In this document: piece by piece, positions 22,440-33,944 of the stretch | How positions within the stretch are numbered: position 1 is the stretch's first letter | Layout: every line of letters starts with the position of its first letter | NCBI GenBank assembly: GCA_963691655.1 | Contig: OY829328.1 | Coordinates: 11,362,704-11,426,703, forward strand | Source: Toxonevra muliebris | Taxonomy: Eukaryota; Arthropoda; Insecta; Diptera; Pallopteridae | Reading direction: 5' to 3' | Length of the DNA: 64,000 nt | The notes under the pieces: model-generated | What the model was told of the DNA's origin: nothing | Databases searched by the model: none | What the model saw: the letters and a program-made list of their open reading frames with translations, nothing else | Translations under genes and position numbers: made by a program

Positions 22440-22810
22440 AAGGAGGGAGGGGACGACAGGGTGTAGGGTGATTGCATATGCCGATGACATTGCCATTTTG
22501 TATAACAACACATTCAGGGATATCTGCAAACTGCGTGAAAGAAATTTTGTTAGATGGGTGGTCCAGAGGTAAAGACTTAAAAGACAGAATTGGTACTCAT
22601 TACTAGGAAATACAAAATTCGTAAAGTGAACTCTTCAAAGCTACTGGGAACTTACTTGCTACAGAAAAAGATAGGTACTTGGCTATTTTTTTTAGATAGA
22701 ATTAGATATAAAACCAATCCTATGGTTAATGAATGATTTAATTCATCAGCAAACAAAGTGTGTTGCGGCCAGCTGAGATTTTTCGTACGTATATCAACGT
22801 TACAATTCTA
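22440..22810 (+). pseudogene. LINE reverse transcriptase fragment (R1-like)
   Basis: The plus strand reads CRVIAYADDIAILYNNTF at 22460-22515, containing the YADD catalytic motif of reverse transcriptase. A few frame changes follow, with pieces like LITRKYKIRKVNSSKLLGTY (around 22600-22660), matching the ..LFTRKYK... region after the active site in R1-type LINEs. Both ends are lost. Confidence 0.65.
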
Positions 22811-22819
22811 TGAAATCCT

Positions 22820-25260
22820 TGTTAATTTATATTGTCGGCATAAGTTTAATATTAGAACTTTTTATCTCTTAGCTCTTAAGTCTTGATACTAAATTGATTA
22901 AAATGAAAATAATGGACTAAATTTATTGTAGTTGAAATACTTCAGTTTAAGCTGTACTAGAGCGATTTCAAAGTTTGTTAAGTTAGTTTTATTTAAAAAA
23001 TTTCTCACATTACACCTAGATAGAATTTATGCATTCATATTCATGTGAAAAGTTCTACATTATAAAAGTATGAACCGGCACTTTTCATATTTATTTTCTG
23101 AATTTTAGAGCAAAACAATTTTTTTTTTCGTTTGTTGAAATTTCAGAAATTTTCTACCTATTGCACTCAAAAGACTTTTTGTGAACAGTTTTACTTGAAT
23201 ATTCAATTTCATTTGCTGCACACATAGACATGACATATGTTTGCACACTAGCGAATACAGACATTTCTAAAGGGGGCTTACTTTATTGCCAGCGATCGAA
23301 ATGTACGTACAACTGGAGGGGGGGGGGGGCGGGGAGGGAAGAAGTGGCATTTGTCCCCAGGACTTCCCTTAGGATCCGCTAGTGCATTCGCATATATGAC
23401 AAATGCACTAGAAGAGTAGGATACTTATATTTGTGCTGTTTGTTGTTTGTTTGCACTCGTTAAGTTCCTTTAGAATTTTGTGTGCTCGTTTATTGTTGTT
23501 GTTGTTTTTGTTATTGTTACTGGTGTATATCCAACGCTTATCGCACACAGTCAAGCAAAATATTGTATTTAGACATAGTGAATTGCCATGGCAAATGTAT
23601 GTAGCTCTAGTTAAGTGTATGTTAGTTGTATATACACATATACATATTTGCAACTATATTCTGATGGTTATTTAGTGTAGTCTAGTGTTCAGTGTACAAA
23701 TAATGTAGTGCAGGTTTGCAATTTAGAGGAGGATTAAATATGCCTTTTGGCGATTTACATACAAAACATACACATGCACGTATTTCTTTAGTTAAGCTGC
23801 TGATTTCAGGATGATGATGATGTTGATCACAATAACGATGATGATGAAAGACCATTTTAACTTATATTTATATAGCTAGCAGCATAGTTGCTCCTCATTG
23901 CTATGGATGATGAGCATTAGGCTTATGATATGTCTCTCTCTCTCTAAGTAGGAAATGGTTGGTTGTTAGTTGATTGTGTTGTTGCTGCTACTGATGAATG
24001 TTGCTTGTCTTTGTATGTTGGTATGAGCCTGTTAAAGTCATATACAAGTATTTTGTAGGAATGATAAATACATAAGTGTGCAATTCGTATGCTCATTTAG
24101 TAAAAATTCTTCTTTAACTTTGTATTTACATATACATATGTATGTATCTGTTCATATTAAGTCGTAGTTGTTTTATATAACGACAAGATAGAAAGACAGA
24201 CATATAGACAGATAGCCAATAAAAATGTTTATTTACAAAATTTAATGCTTGACAGTTTTGTTTGTAATAGTTTAGCAGTGTTTTCTTGTGATGTGTGCTG
24301 ACAGTAAATTGTTGTCTCATTGTAATGACTTTTATAAGTTCCTAGATGGAAAATTTAATTTATTAAATCGTGTCACAAAATAAAATATCAAATTTCATTT
24401 TTACAAACAAATACAAATACAACTACAACTATAAAACTTAACTGTCATCATGTCTCACCAATACCATTGTGTAGTCATTTTGTCTTTCATTTTCATTTTT
24501 TTTTTTCGTCAGTTTATTATTTTCTTATTGCAATTTACTTTCATCTTGTTGTTGTCATTTCATCTCAGCCACACTGTTGCTTGTGAGTGTCTGTTCATCT
24601 CTAACAATTGTTTACTTACGCATGTAGCATTTTAGATGAGCTCAACATGACATTCGCTCTTCTCAATGTTATTTCATCAATTTAACCATACATCATTTGG
24701 ATAAAAGCAAAAGAAGAAGTGGAAATAGAATAAGCTGTACAAAAAAACTAACTATATATGTAGTTGTAGTTGTTCTCCTGTTTGCTTGTTTGCTTTGCAA
24801 TTGAAAATGACAATGAATGGATTGGAATTGATCGTTTTCTGATTTGTGCCACGAGTGCAAATACCAAAAAAAAAAAAAAATACCGAAAATATCGAAACTG
24901 TTGCCAATTGTGTCAATGTGTGGTTGAGATATCAAAACATTGATTTACAATTTTTTAGTACTACTACAATAATATTGCCATTTTTTTGTGAGTGCAAAAA
25001 GAACTGCACGTATTTTCATGAACACCATAAGTCACAAATGGATGAATGGTGGCAACTGAATGTGAGTTGAAATCAAGCGATCAATGAGCAGTGAGCTTTT
25101 AGTACATGAGTGAAATATTACTCTCTTTGTGATTATATTTCTTTTAATTTTAAATACTATTTAGTATTGAAGAATAGCAACTTAAAATTATTTATGCCAA
25201 TTTGAAGACTATTTCCAAGGACAAATGGTGGCATTTTTTACGAGTTTCTTACCTTGAATA
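22820..25260. other. AT-rich non-coding stretch
   Basis: No supported gene. It includes a small inverted-repeat element at 23246-23384, a G-rich run at 23317-23338, GATGATGATG-type repeats at 23811-23848, and many CAT/TATG simple motifs. Short open frames here follow simple-repeat composition. Confidence 0.4.
23246..23384. mobile_element. Small MITE-like unit with CACTAGCG ends
   Basis: CACTAGCGAAT at 23246-23256 and ATCCGCTAGTG at 23374-23384 are inverted copies with one mismatch. The interior has a G-run (23317-23330) and GGACTTCCC. Flanking 8-mers match at only 5 of 8 positions, so the duplication is uncertain. Confidence 0.4.
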
Positions 25261-25269
25261 AGATGCATG

Positions 25270-25965
25270 GCATACAATTATCGTAATCCTCTTAGATCTT
25301 TTATTTTTAACAAATATGCAGTGGGACGAAATGAAGAAAACATCGACATCTCCAGCGCTATCTTTTATAAGAGTGTCATGCTGCTAGCATACGCTAATGA
25401 TATTGACACCTCTGATGTTATTGATGCCTCAATGCGTGATTAGTTAGGGCAGCTTTCTCAAACCTGAAAAAGGAATATCGTCAAGTGGGTTGATGACAAA
25501 ACGAAATACCATGTGACAACTAACAAAAAGTCATTAAAGATTTCAAATATGTATCTGGAATCTAGTATTAAGAATAACCGTTGTTGCAACGGGAGAGAGA
25601 GAGCTCTCTCTCCATAATTGAAAATAATGCTCTATAAGGCCCTAATCCTTCCCATTCTAATGTTACTGAGACGTGGACGATAACGATCAATGATGAGAGG
25701 CTGTTGAAAGCATTCGAGAGGAAGATACTTCCCAAGATCTATGGTCCAATATTCGTGAAAAAGGTGTATGGAAGAAGGTGGAACCATGAGCTATATAAAT
25801 ACTAGCGTATAAAAATACAGCGGCTTCGCTGGCTGGGTTGTTTTGAGCGAATGAAAAAAATGCTCCGGCTAGGAAGATGTTCTAGCGGTGGTGGAGTTCG
25901 GTGGCGGTAAGCGCGACTTCAATGCTTTACTGAAGTATCCGATCGTCGGGTGTAGTGTCAACTAA
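25270..25965 (+). pseudogene. RTE-type LINE reverse transcriptase, 3' part, degenerate
   Basis: The plus strand reads VMLLAYANDIDTSDVIDAS (about 25377; YAND for YADD), VDDKTKYHVTTNKK, MLYKALILPILML (about 25628), then pieces matching FERKILPKIYGP, WNHELYKY and QRLRWLGCFERMKK (to about 25860). This string is the typical thumb and C-terminal region of RTE-like reverse transcriptases in insects. Stops and frame changes are frequent. No 3' tail is visible. Confidence 0.7.
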
Positions 25966-25969
25966 CTAA

Positions 25970-27780
25970 GTATGTAAGTTCATAACTAAGAAATTTATCA
26001 TATATTTTTTCCAATAATATGCTATATCTGGATAGCAGCTGTACATGAATTTTCCCATAAACACTTTTGTTCAATTTTATAATACTCAGGACCAGCAACA
26101 TCCATGTAGAAATGTTAATTAAATTGTACACAATTGTGCTACATACTTTTTATTTTCATACAAATATTACATAATATATTACTATGGAAACTACTAAAAC
26201 AGCTAGTGGACTTTAGAGAAAGCAGTATATATTCTCTTTTATTTCTTTCTTTCATTTTTGTTTTGCTGTTAGAGCAGAGTTGATAATATTATAAATATAT
26301 TTGCGTTTATTCTGAAAACACGTTAACACTTCAATCACTTCAATTCATATATATTACATTATATCCCTGGGGGAAATGGTACCGATTCTGGAGCCTATCA
26401 CGTGACTGGTTCTTTAATTTAGAAACCGGTTCCAGGTTACACTTTTCTGTATGAAATGAACCGGTGACTTTAACATGGAGTTTTCATTGGAAAGGGTGAA
26501 TTGGCCTCTAATAGATAACTTGGAACTGGTCACGCTACCGGTCCAAAAGCGTCAGTTACAGTACCCCTTCAAATAAGCAAAAAGAAAAAAAACAAAAAAA
26601 TTTTTTTTTTTGTATATATTTATTTATACTTATACATATTTTAATTTATTTATTTGTATTTTTATGAAATATGAAAATTTATTTCGATGAAAGATTTCAA
26701 GGCTCAATTATCGACTAACTTACTTATTCACTGAGCCACATGAACATAATTTTTGTGACAAATTTTAAACCAATATGAAAGACAAAGAACAGAGTGGCAC
26801 CGCTAGCAAAAGAACCACTCTGAGTTAATACAAAAAAAAAGTTGTCTTGGTTCTGATGGGAAATTTCACTCATAAAAATACTGAGTATAAAAGAGAGCTT
26901 TGCCACAACGCCAACCAGTTAGTGTGTAGCTTAGATGAACATCCACTTCGTTCGCAAAAACCGAGTGGTTGCAGTTTCGAGCCCATAAACCGACGATGAT
27001 ATTTGTTTTTTTTTTTAAATTTATATGGGGAAAAAGATATGGAAATCCAAACGAATTGTCTCTCTCTGCATCACCTTTGAAAACCAGCTTTGGTACCGAT
27101 TGCTTTGAACTACATACATATCACTTTTAGACAATTCACCCATAATTTCCCGTAGGGATATAAGCATGTGTGTGTGTGTGTGTGTGCTTGTTTCTAGCTT
27201 GTTACATTGTCAATAGCACTTAAATACTAAAATATGGTAAAGTTTGTAAACACAATTATGAGTTAAGGAAACCATAGTAGAAGAAGAAGTCTAGCAGTAA
27301 GAAGGAGAAGACACAACTTCATTTCCTGCTGTCATACAGAAAATCTCAAACAAGCAAAATAGAAATAAAGAGACAGATGGATAGGAGAAAGGAAATTTAA
27401 CACTTTAATAGAAAGTGAATTTGATAAAGTGCAATTGGTTATTGGTAATTTGGTTTTGCTTAATTGGCGTTAATTTTATTACAAATGCATATACACTTTA
27501 CTCATTATTTAGTTTAACAAATAACATATTTAACCCTAGGATAGGCACCTGAGCCATTTTGAGTTTAAACATATAAATGTTTTTTTTTTTTTTTTGATTT
27601 GCAACTCCATGATTTCTTGCGCCAATATTTTCTGAGCTGAAAGAATTCGTTTCGATCGGAATAAGTTAGTAGAACAAAATTCTGTTTTGTTGTCTCAATA
27701 TCGAAAGCCTACGTAGGACCATGTGTTTCTTTTTGTGTGTTGGTGTTAGCACTTATGTACTTAGTTCAGCAATAAGTTCT
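25970..27780. other. AT-rich non-coding stretch
   Basis: No supported gene. Contains the inverted-repeat unit at 26370-26567, an A/T homopolymer pair at 26579-26612 and a (TG)n run at 27167-27187. Confidence 0.4.
26370..26567. mobile_element. ~200-bp inverted-repeat unit with GGGG ends
   Basis: Left GGGGAAATGGTACC and CCTATCACGTGACTGGTTC are partly mirrored by the right end, whose reverse complement reads GGGGTACTGTAACT then CCGGTAGCGTGACCAGTTC. ACCGGT-type motifs recur inside. It is a likely decayed MITE; no duplication was found. Confidence 0.4.
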
Positions 27781-27781
27781 G

Positions 27782-28960
27782 TTACAAGTTTAAAACAAAA
27801 GTTAATTCGAGATGATCGCCTTTTACTTTTGTGCAGGTCTTTAAATGGTCCGGATGACCTCAATAGCCTAGTCTTCGTCTGGTGGTTAACTTTCATAACT
27901 TTCTTATATTCACTATCAATATGAAGTGTATGAGAATTATAAGATAGTGTACAAGTGCACACATTGGTTGGTAATGGCAAAACCACCAAGCCGATAAAAA
28001 ATTGCCACACCGCCGTTCGGAATCGGCGTTAAACTGTAGGTCCAACTATGTGGTATCACAATGGGCCGTTCAGGCCTAAGTGTGTCTCTCGACAGCCACT
28101 CCAACCTAACCTAACCTTAAATGGTCCGGCCATTTGGCTATAGCGGCACGCACCGTTTCTATAGATATCGCTGACGCTGCTGGAGTCAATACTTTTTTCA
28201 GACTTTGCAAATTTCGATGAGGTGTTTTGCACGCAATGCCCTCTAATTCTGATCACAAATAATAAGCCAGAGGATTCAGATTTGGGCTTCCCGAGAGCCA
28301 CTCTTGTGTTGCTTTAGCCTTGAGTGCAGGAGCAAAATTCTGCTGGAATACCCATCTTTCTCCATTGAATAGAGTATTTGTGAAACAATTTACTACGCCC
28401 TCTATAACATCATTTTGGCACACTTTAACCACAGTTTTAACCTCATTTTCGCATAAACGAAGAGATGTGGCACTTTTGTGACCGCCAAAACATTACTAAT
28501 GCAGTGTGATGACCCCGCAGAACCCTTGGAACCACAAAAATTCCTCCACAGTAAAGATTTTTTCGTCTTTGAAAAGAATATTTTCATGACTATTGTCCGC
28601 TTGCCACTGCAATAGTCGTTTGCAACTTTCAAGGCTAATTTTTTTCAACTGTGGTGTTAACAAATGTCCAGTTGGCCGACGGAAGCTTTCATACTCAGAT
28701 CATCTCGAATAAGTCTAAACATGGATCTGGAGGAAATATCCAGATCTTTGAACATTATTTTCTGTTTCCGAAGAGGGTTTCTGCGAGTACGTTCTTGTAC
28801 AGCTTTTACGACTGCATTTGTCCGGGCAACGCGCTGGCGACCACCTGTTTTCTACTTAAGACGATTCAGAGAAACGATCAATAACACGATAAACAAACTT
28901 CCTTGATACTCCAAGGTTTTTCTGTAATGTGAAAATTTGACCAGCACTTTTCTCGCACTT
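27782..28960 (-). pseudogene. mariner-type transposase pseudogene split by a SINE
   Basis: The minus strand reads RVARTNAVVKAVQERTRRN (HTH region, about 28830), LLQWQADNSHENILFKDEK (first catalytic Asp, about 28600-28560), GERWVFQQNFAPALKAKATQ (about 28350-28290), SGSPNLNPLAYYL (about 28270) and SIETVRAAIAKWPDHLKTC, to a stop at 27782-27784. The second catalytic Asp (QQD) is Asn and the final LDY is LAY, so two of three catalytic positions are lost. A block just before SGSP, and much between the first and second Asp, is deleted. The SINE at 27854-28116 interrupts it near the C-terminus. Confidence 0.8.
27854..28116 (+). mobile_element. tRNA-derived SINE, copy 2, missing box B
   Basis: Same family as 3538-3843 and nearly identical over the body. 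It is flanked by perfect 13-bp duplications TTAAATGGTCCGG (27841-27853 and 28117-28129) inside the mariner pseudogene. A precise 48-bp gap after TAGCCTAG removes the rest of box A and all of box B. It carries one more CTAAC tail unit than copy 1. Confidence 0.85.
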
Positions 28961-29076
28961 GTATAAGGTAATTACCGCAATGCGGTTCTCTTTGACACCC
29001 CACTACATTGTAATCAAACAAAAGCTGAAATTAAACAAAATTTGTTTTTAATGCAAAGTTGGTGATTGTGTGCACA

Positions 29077-30034
29077 ATGGAAGCTGCAAATAGAAAATTG
29101 ATTGTGAACAAATTTATTGAAAACCCGTCGTGGTCTGGTTCAAAGATTGCGAAAGTGTTAAATATCTCAAAAAGAACGGTATGTAGAGTTATAAAACGAT
29201 ATAAAGAAACTCTTAGTGTTGAAAGAGCTAAAAAAGTTGTGAACAAAACGGGAACCACCAACCTAAAATTAAAGGCAAAGATCTTGAGGTCCATCAAAAG
29301 CAATCCCGGACTATCGGATAGCGATCGTGCCAAAAACTTCAATACCAACAAAAGTACTGCTAGACGAATACGCATAAAAGCTGGGCTAAAGTGCTATCGT
29401 GCTATAAAATATCCAAATAGAACAGACAAACAGAATTTGCTGGCCGAAAAACGTGCTCGTCTTCTTTATAATAATGTTTTGACCAAATTCAATGGATGCA
29501 TTATTGTGGATGACGAATCATACGTAAAATTTGATCTTAAACAGCTTCAAAGGTCAAAAGATTTATATGGCAACGAATCGTGGTAATATACCCTCAAAAT
29601 TCAAGTACATAAAAATGGATACATTTGCAAAGAAGGCAATGGTGTGGCAGGCTATTTGCAGCTATGGTCTCAAATCCAGGGCATTTGTGACATCCTCTTC
29701 TATGACGTCTGATATTTACATCAACGAGTGCCTTTCGAAACGACTATTGCCATTTGTTCGCCACCACCATTCGCCAGTGAAGTTTTGGCCTGATTAAGCC
29801 AGTTGCCACTACTCTAAGAAAACCATGGATTGGTATCAGACAAATAAAGTAGATGTAGTGCCCAAATATATGAATCCACCCAATTGCGCCCAGCTTCGAC
29901 CGATCGAAAAATACTGGGCTATTACAAAATATAAGTTGAAGAAAAATGCAGGTATTGTCAAAAATGTGAATCAAAGGTTGATGGGGTCCATTAAAAGGAA
30001 TACCCGGAACTTTTTGCACAACAAAGAAATTTAA
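29077..30034 (+). pseudogene. Tc1/mariner (DD37E-type) transposase, two lesions
   Basis: Start ATG at 29077 (MEAANRKLIVNKFIE). Two helix-turn-helix regions follow: SGSKIAKVLNISKRTVCRVI, and LSDSDRAKNFNTNKSTARRI with GLKCYRAIKYPNRTDK. The first catalytic Asp lies in IIVDDESYVKFD (about 29505). A frameshift near 29535-29560 shifts to KFKYIKMDTFAKKAMVWQAI. The second Asp is in VKFWPD (29792-29794), followed at once by a stop (29795-29797). The third acidic residue is Glu in LRPIEKYWAI, 37 residues after the second. That spacing fits the DD37E group. The frame ends at 30032-30034. Full length is about 319 codons, normal for the superfamily. Terminal repeats were not found. Confidence 0.85.
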
Positions 30035-30169
30035 ATCTTTTAATATTATAGTATTAAAACACAATATTAAACTTATCATTTAATACATTATTTGGTATTC
30101 TGAGTGTTCTGGTTAAAAAGATACAGCAACTTTCCTGCGTGCCAATTTTGCGTGAACCGCGCTTTATAG

Positions 30170-30600
30170 GTAAGTGTGTGGGATATCTCTGAATCCATTA
30201 CTGTGTAGTATTGCAATTGGTTGAAAATACCATGATACAAAAAAATGTGGTGAGATTAAAAGAGGAGGTGTGGTACATCCCAAATAAACTGAGTATTCGT
30301 TATGGGATATCTCCGAACTGCAACTACTGAGTTTGCTGTAGCTTTTGAAACCTTAATTTCAAATGGGCCTGACATCTCCCATACAACCGTAATGCGTTTT
30401 GTGGGTATATTTCCAGACCCATTAATAGTAAAGTACTGAGATTTGCAATAAACAAGTTGGTTGATAATGTTTTGCTATAGAAAAAGGGTTTTAAAATAGG
30501 GCACGGCACCCTCCCAATAAACCTGAATATTCATTATGGTATATCTCAAAAGCCATTTGTGGTACCATACTAGGATTCAATATGAAAATGATACATATTT
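30170..30600. repeat. Degenerate tandem repeat, period ~100-135 bp
   Basis: The core ATGGGATATCTCCGAA recurs in varied form near 30178, 30300, 30400 and 30538, preceded in two cases by CCCAAATAAACTGAGTATTCG or a variant. It looks like an old satellite-like array. Confidence 0.45.
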
Positions 30601-30639
30601 GTAATTGTTATTCTCCGAAAAAAAAAATGGGAATGTTTG

Positions 30640-30912
30640 GATTAGTGGTCGTGACACCTACTATACAAAAGAAATGTTTGAAACGGCATATGTACGAATC
30701 ATAGCAAGGAAATCAATGAAAATGTGTGTGTGAAGGCGATATGCTGGTAGTTGTTATAGGGCGGAATTTGACCGTTTTTCAACAAGTGAATGTGACTTCA
30801 TCCATATAAAGGAAATACTTGAAACTGTATTTCAGGCAAACCGTAGCAGGAAAGGTGACGATGATGATGCCACTATTGAACAAGTGGGAGTAAAACTACT
30901 CATGCTAATGGT
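30640..30912 (+). pseudogene. Unrecognised coding-like remnant
   Basis: One plus-strand frame reads SGRDTYYTKEMFETAYVRII, ARKSMKMCV, a stop, then RRYAGSCYRAEFDRFSTSE and CDFIHIKEILETVFQANRSR, then KGDDDDATIEQVGVKLLMLM up to a GTATGA donor-like site at 30909. Its codon content looks protein-like and the single stop sits mid-frame. I cannot name it; transposon or host pseudogene are both possible. Confidence 0.35.
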
Positions 30913-30919
30913 ATGATAT

Positions 30920-32860
30920 AATTTTTTTTTAAATATATACTCAAATTTACTCAAATATCTACTTAGTAAACAAATTTTACCATTGCATTTTGAAGGTAAG
31001 AAAAATCACTAGATTGGTGGTATGAATTTCAACTACCATCCCAGATAGAGTTAAGGTCCATCTTAATGGTCTATGATTATGTAAATACAGTTTTTTTGCA
31101 GTCATAGCTTTTGGTATTGTTTTAAGAAATATTTATTCGTAGTGTTATAACTATTCTCTCCCAAATATTTTTAAAATTTTTAAAAAGTGTCATTATTTTT
31201 GCCACTGGAGAGGAAGCTTCTTAAAAATTTCGTTTATAATAAAGGCTTACAACATGGAAGGAATGATATTTCCATAGAACTAAAAAATTCATATTTAAAG
31301 AAAATTATCATATTGCTCACTTTCTCTTTGATTGAAGTCAATAAATATTAACGCGCCAACACATTGAACTTATGCAACTTATATACGATTGCGCATATGT
31401 GTGTGTATGTTAATAAATATAAATCTTATTTCAATTACCAGTGCCATAAAATAGACAATAACAACAGGCAACAAAAGAACAACTAAAGCCAAAGCAGTAA
31501 TAGCCAAACCAACATTTTCAAATTTGCTGCTGCTGCTGTTGCCTTTTTCGTAATTTCTCAACAAAAGCATTGAACGAAATTGCCATAATAAAACAAAGAG
31601 GCAGAGCACAAAACAAAAAACAAAACAGAATAGAACAGAACAGCACAAAAGAAGCATAATGTTATGCTCAGATAATAATTGCTCTTTATGGTAAAGCGTC
31701 AACGCATACACACACACACACACCCACAAAGTACATGTTCAGGCCTTTGATTAATGAAGCACACAAACACAGACACAAACAAAACGTTTGCATAAGTGCA
31801 CATTTCTGTTTTGGTAATAACAAGAAAAGCGTTACGAGCAGAAGAAGCAGCAGCAACACGAACACTTAATGCCGCAAAAAGGAAGTGGTAATTATCATTT
31901 TGCAATTGTGATAATTTTGTATGTGTAGGTAAGTATATGTTTATGGAAATAATGTTAGACTTTCCTTTCACGTGCATAATTTATATGTAAATGTTATAGT
32001 TATATTGAGTGTATAGCAAAGGCCTGCGATTTTAATGTTTCAATAAAATGAAATTATAAATCACTTGAAATGTGTTTTGATAATTTTGGTTTTAAGTAAT
32101 ATGCACGTAGAATATGGTGTTTAAACTAGATAATAACAAAGCATTATTAATTTCAATTAAAGTGGCATATTAATATATCCTCATCATCTCAGATTTATTC
32201 AACAAGAGTCAGTTCAAGGGAAACATAGATTTCATGAAGTTCTTGTTGCAATTAGGTTGAATTTTCTTCTATGCTTGAATAAAATTAATGCAAAATTTTT
32301 TAAATACAGTAATCCGCATTTAATTAGTTAGCCTCAGTTTAATTTAGTTTCCTGTTATACTCAAACTCTTTGGTAAATTGCGCTCTCTCGTTAATTGAAC
32401 GTTCTCATCAACACATTTAAGCCGAGATTCATCTAAGAAAAATAGATTTAGAGAAAGGCAATGTTTTTATTTAGGGGAACCAGCAAACTTTTATCAAAAA
32501 ACAAGACCAAAAAGAAAATTAAATAAAATTTATAATTATTATATCACAAAATTCACTTAAAAAATACTTTATAATTTAAATTAATTTTCTGAAAATAAAC
32601 AATAACAACGAAAAAGAGCCGTTTCAGAAAAATTACACCAATATCATTTTTCAGTGTAATACTTAGAAACACACCCACTCTCTCATGTAGTACAACTAGA
32701 CAATTCATAATCAACTGTTATGTAGATTAGTTGCAATGAGAAAATCCTTACAACGAAAAGTATACATATAGAACAGTTGTGGTAGATATTTGAAAATAAT
32801 TTCTTGCAATGCTCGGTAAGATTTTATTAGATAATAATATCACAAGGTCGTTAACCTTGG
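30920..32860. other. AT-rich non-coding stretch
   Basis: No supported gene. (CA)n at about 31706-31724. The minus-strand open frames at 31379-31977 come from CA/CAA-rich simple sequence. Confidence 0.4.
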
Positions 32861-32870
32861 TAGTCTAATG

Positions 32871-33931
32871 CAAGGCCGTATTTAGAGGGGGGAGGGGGTG
32901 GGGGTTCTGACCCCCCCGAAATTTGGAAGTTTTATTCTAATTTTTAAGATTAATTGCCAATGGATGGAAAAAAAGTCAAAATAAAATCTACTTAACAATA
33001 TTTTTTACTTCCAACGGTTTTTTTTTCTAAAAAGTCAAATATAAAAAATAGATTTGAAATCTTAGTTACACTATGCGATCAAATCCGATTTGTTTTCTCC
33101 GACATGAGGTTTGACTACGGATTCAAAAATAGAAGGTGATACTGAGCACTCCTGCATTCATAGTTTTTCTAGGTCAGTAACTGTTTTTGATTTAAAGTTT
33201 CGCCCTGAATTAGTTTGAAAAGTTTAAAAATTAATAAAAAATAGAAAAAATTATCGGATCCATGTAAAATTAGACTTGCTTGAATCCCATTTTTTTCCTA
33301 AAACGTGACGTGATGGGAATTTTTGACCTCTGATTCGTGTTCAACGTGAAAAATTCTTTCGCAAACACTCCATCTTATTATCAAAACCCATGCAGTTTTA
33401 GGAGACAATCTTCAAATGTAATTAAGTTTTAACCCATTATTGCTCAGAGCACCAAGACTAGAAAGATCTCTTTCAATGCTGTGACTTCACGAATTCAGGG
33501 AATGTAAGCCAACCTCATCCGGGTTCCTTATCATTGATAATGGCCCAAATTCCCAATGATGATCATTTGGAAAAAATGAGCCTCTACTATTTTTGGTAGT
33601 GGGAAGTCAATGAGTTAACGAAATTATGTCCTTCACGATAAATAAAAAAAATCATTAGAATGCACATTGAATTAAATTTATTTGAAAAAATTTAATTTGA
33701 TTATTCTGTAAATGTTTTGGCCATTTTTTGAGGTTAAGATTAAAAAAAATCGGAAAATTTTTTTTAAAGTTTTAAGACAATTATCTACTTTTGTCCTTAG
33801 TCTGATAGGGTCCATCAAATGTATCATCGATTTAATTTATTGTATTTAAAAAACAGTTTGATAAAAATTATATATGAATATTTTCTTCGAATGAAAAACC
33901 CTCACGAAAAAAATTTCTGGCTACGGCCCTG
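32871..33931. mobile_element. hAT-like non-autonomous element with 8-bp flank match
   Basis: The left end is CAAGGCCGTATTTAGAG. The reverse complement of the right end is CAGGGCCGTAGCCAGAA. The flanks GTCTAATG (32863-32870) and GTCTGGTG (33932-33939) match at 6 of 8 positions, as for an old 8-bp hAT duplication. Near the left end a G-run and a C-run flank TTCTGA and can pair. The 1,061-bp interior shows no transposase frame. Confidence 0.6.
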
Positions 33932-33944
33932 GTCTGGTGGGTAA

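Noticed and set aside
28651..28906. Plus-strand frames of about 80 codons
   Set aside because: Antisense of the mariner-type pseudogene, whose minus-strand reading has clear motifs.
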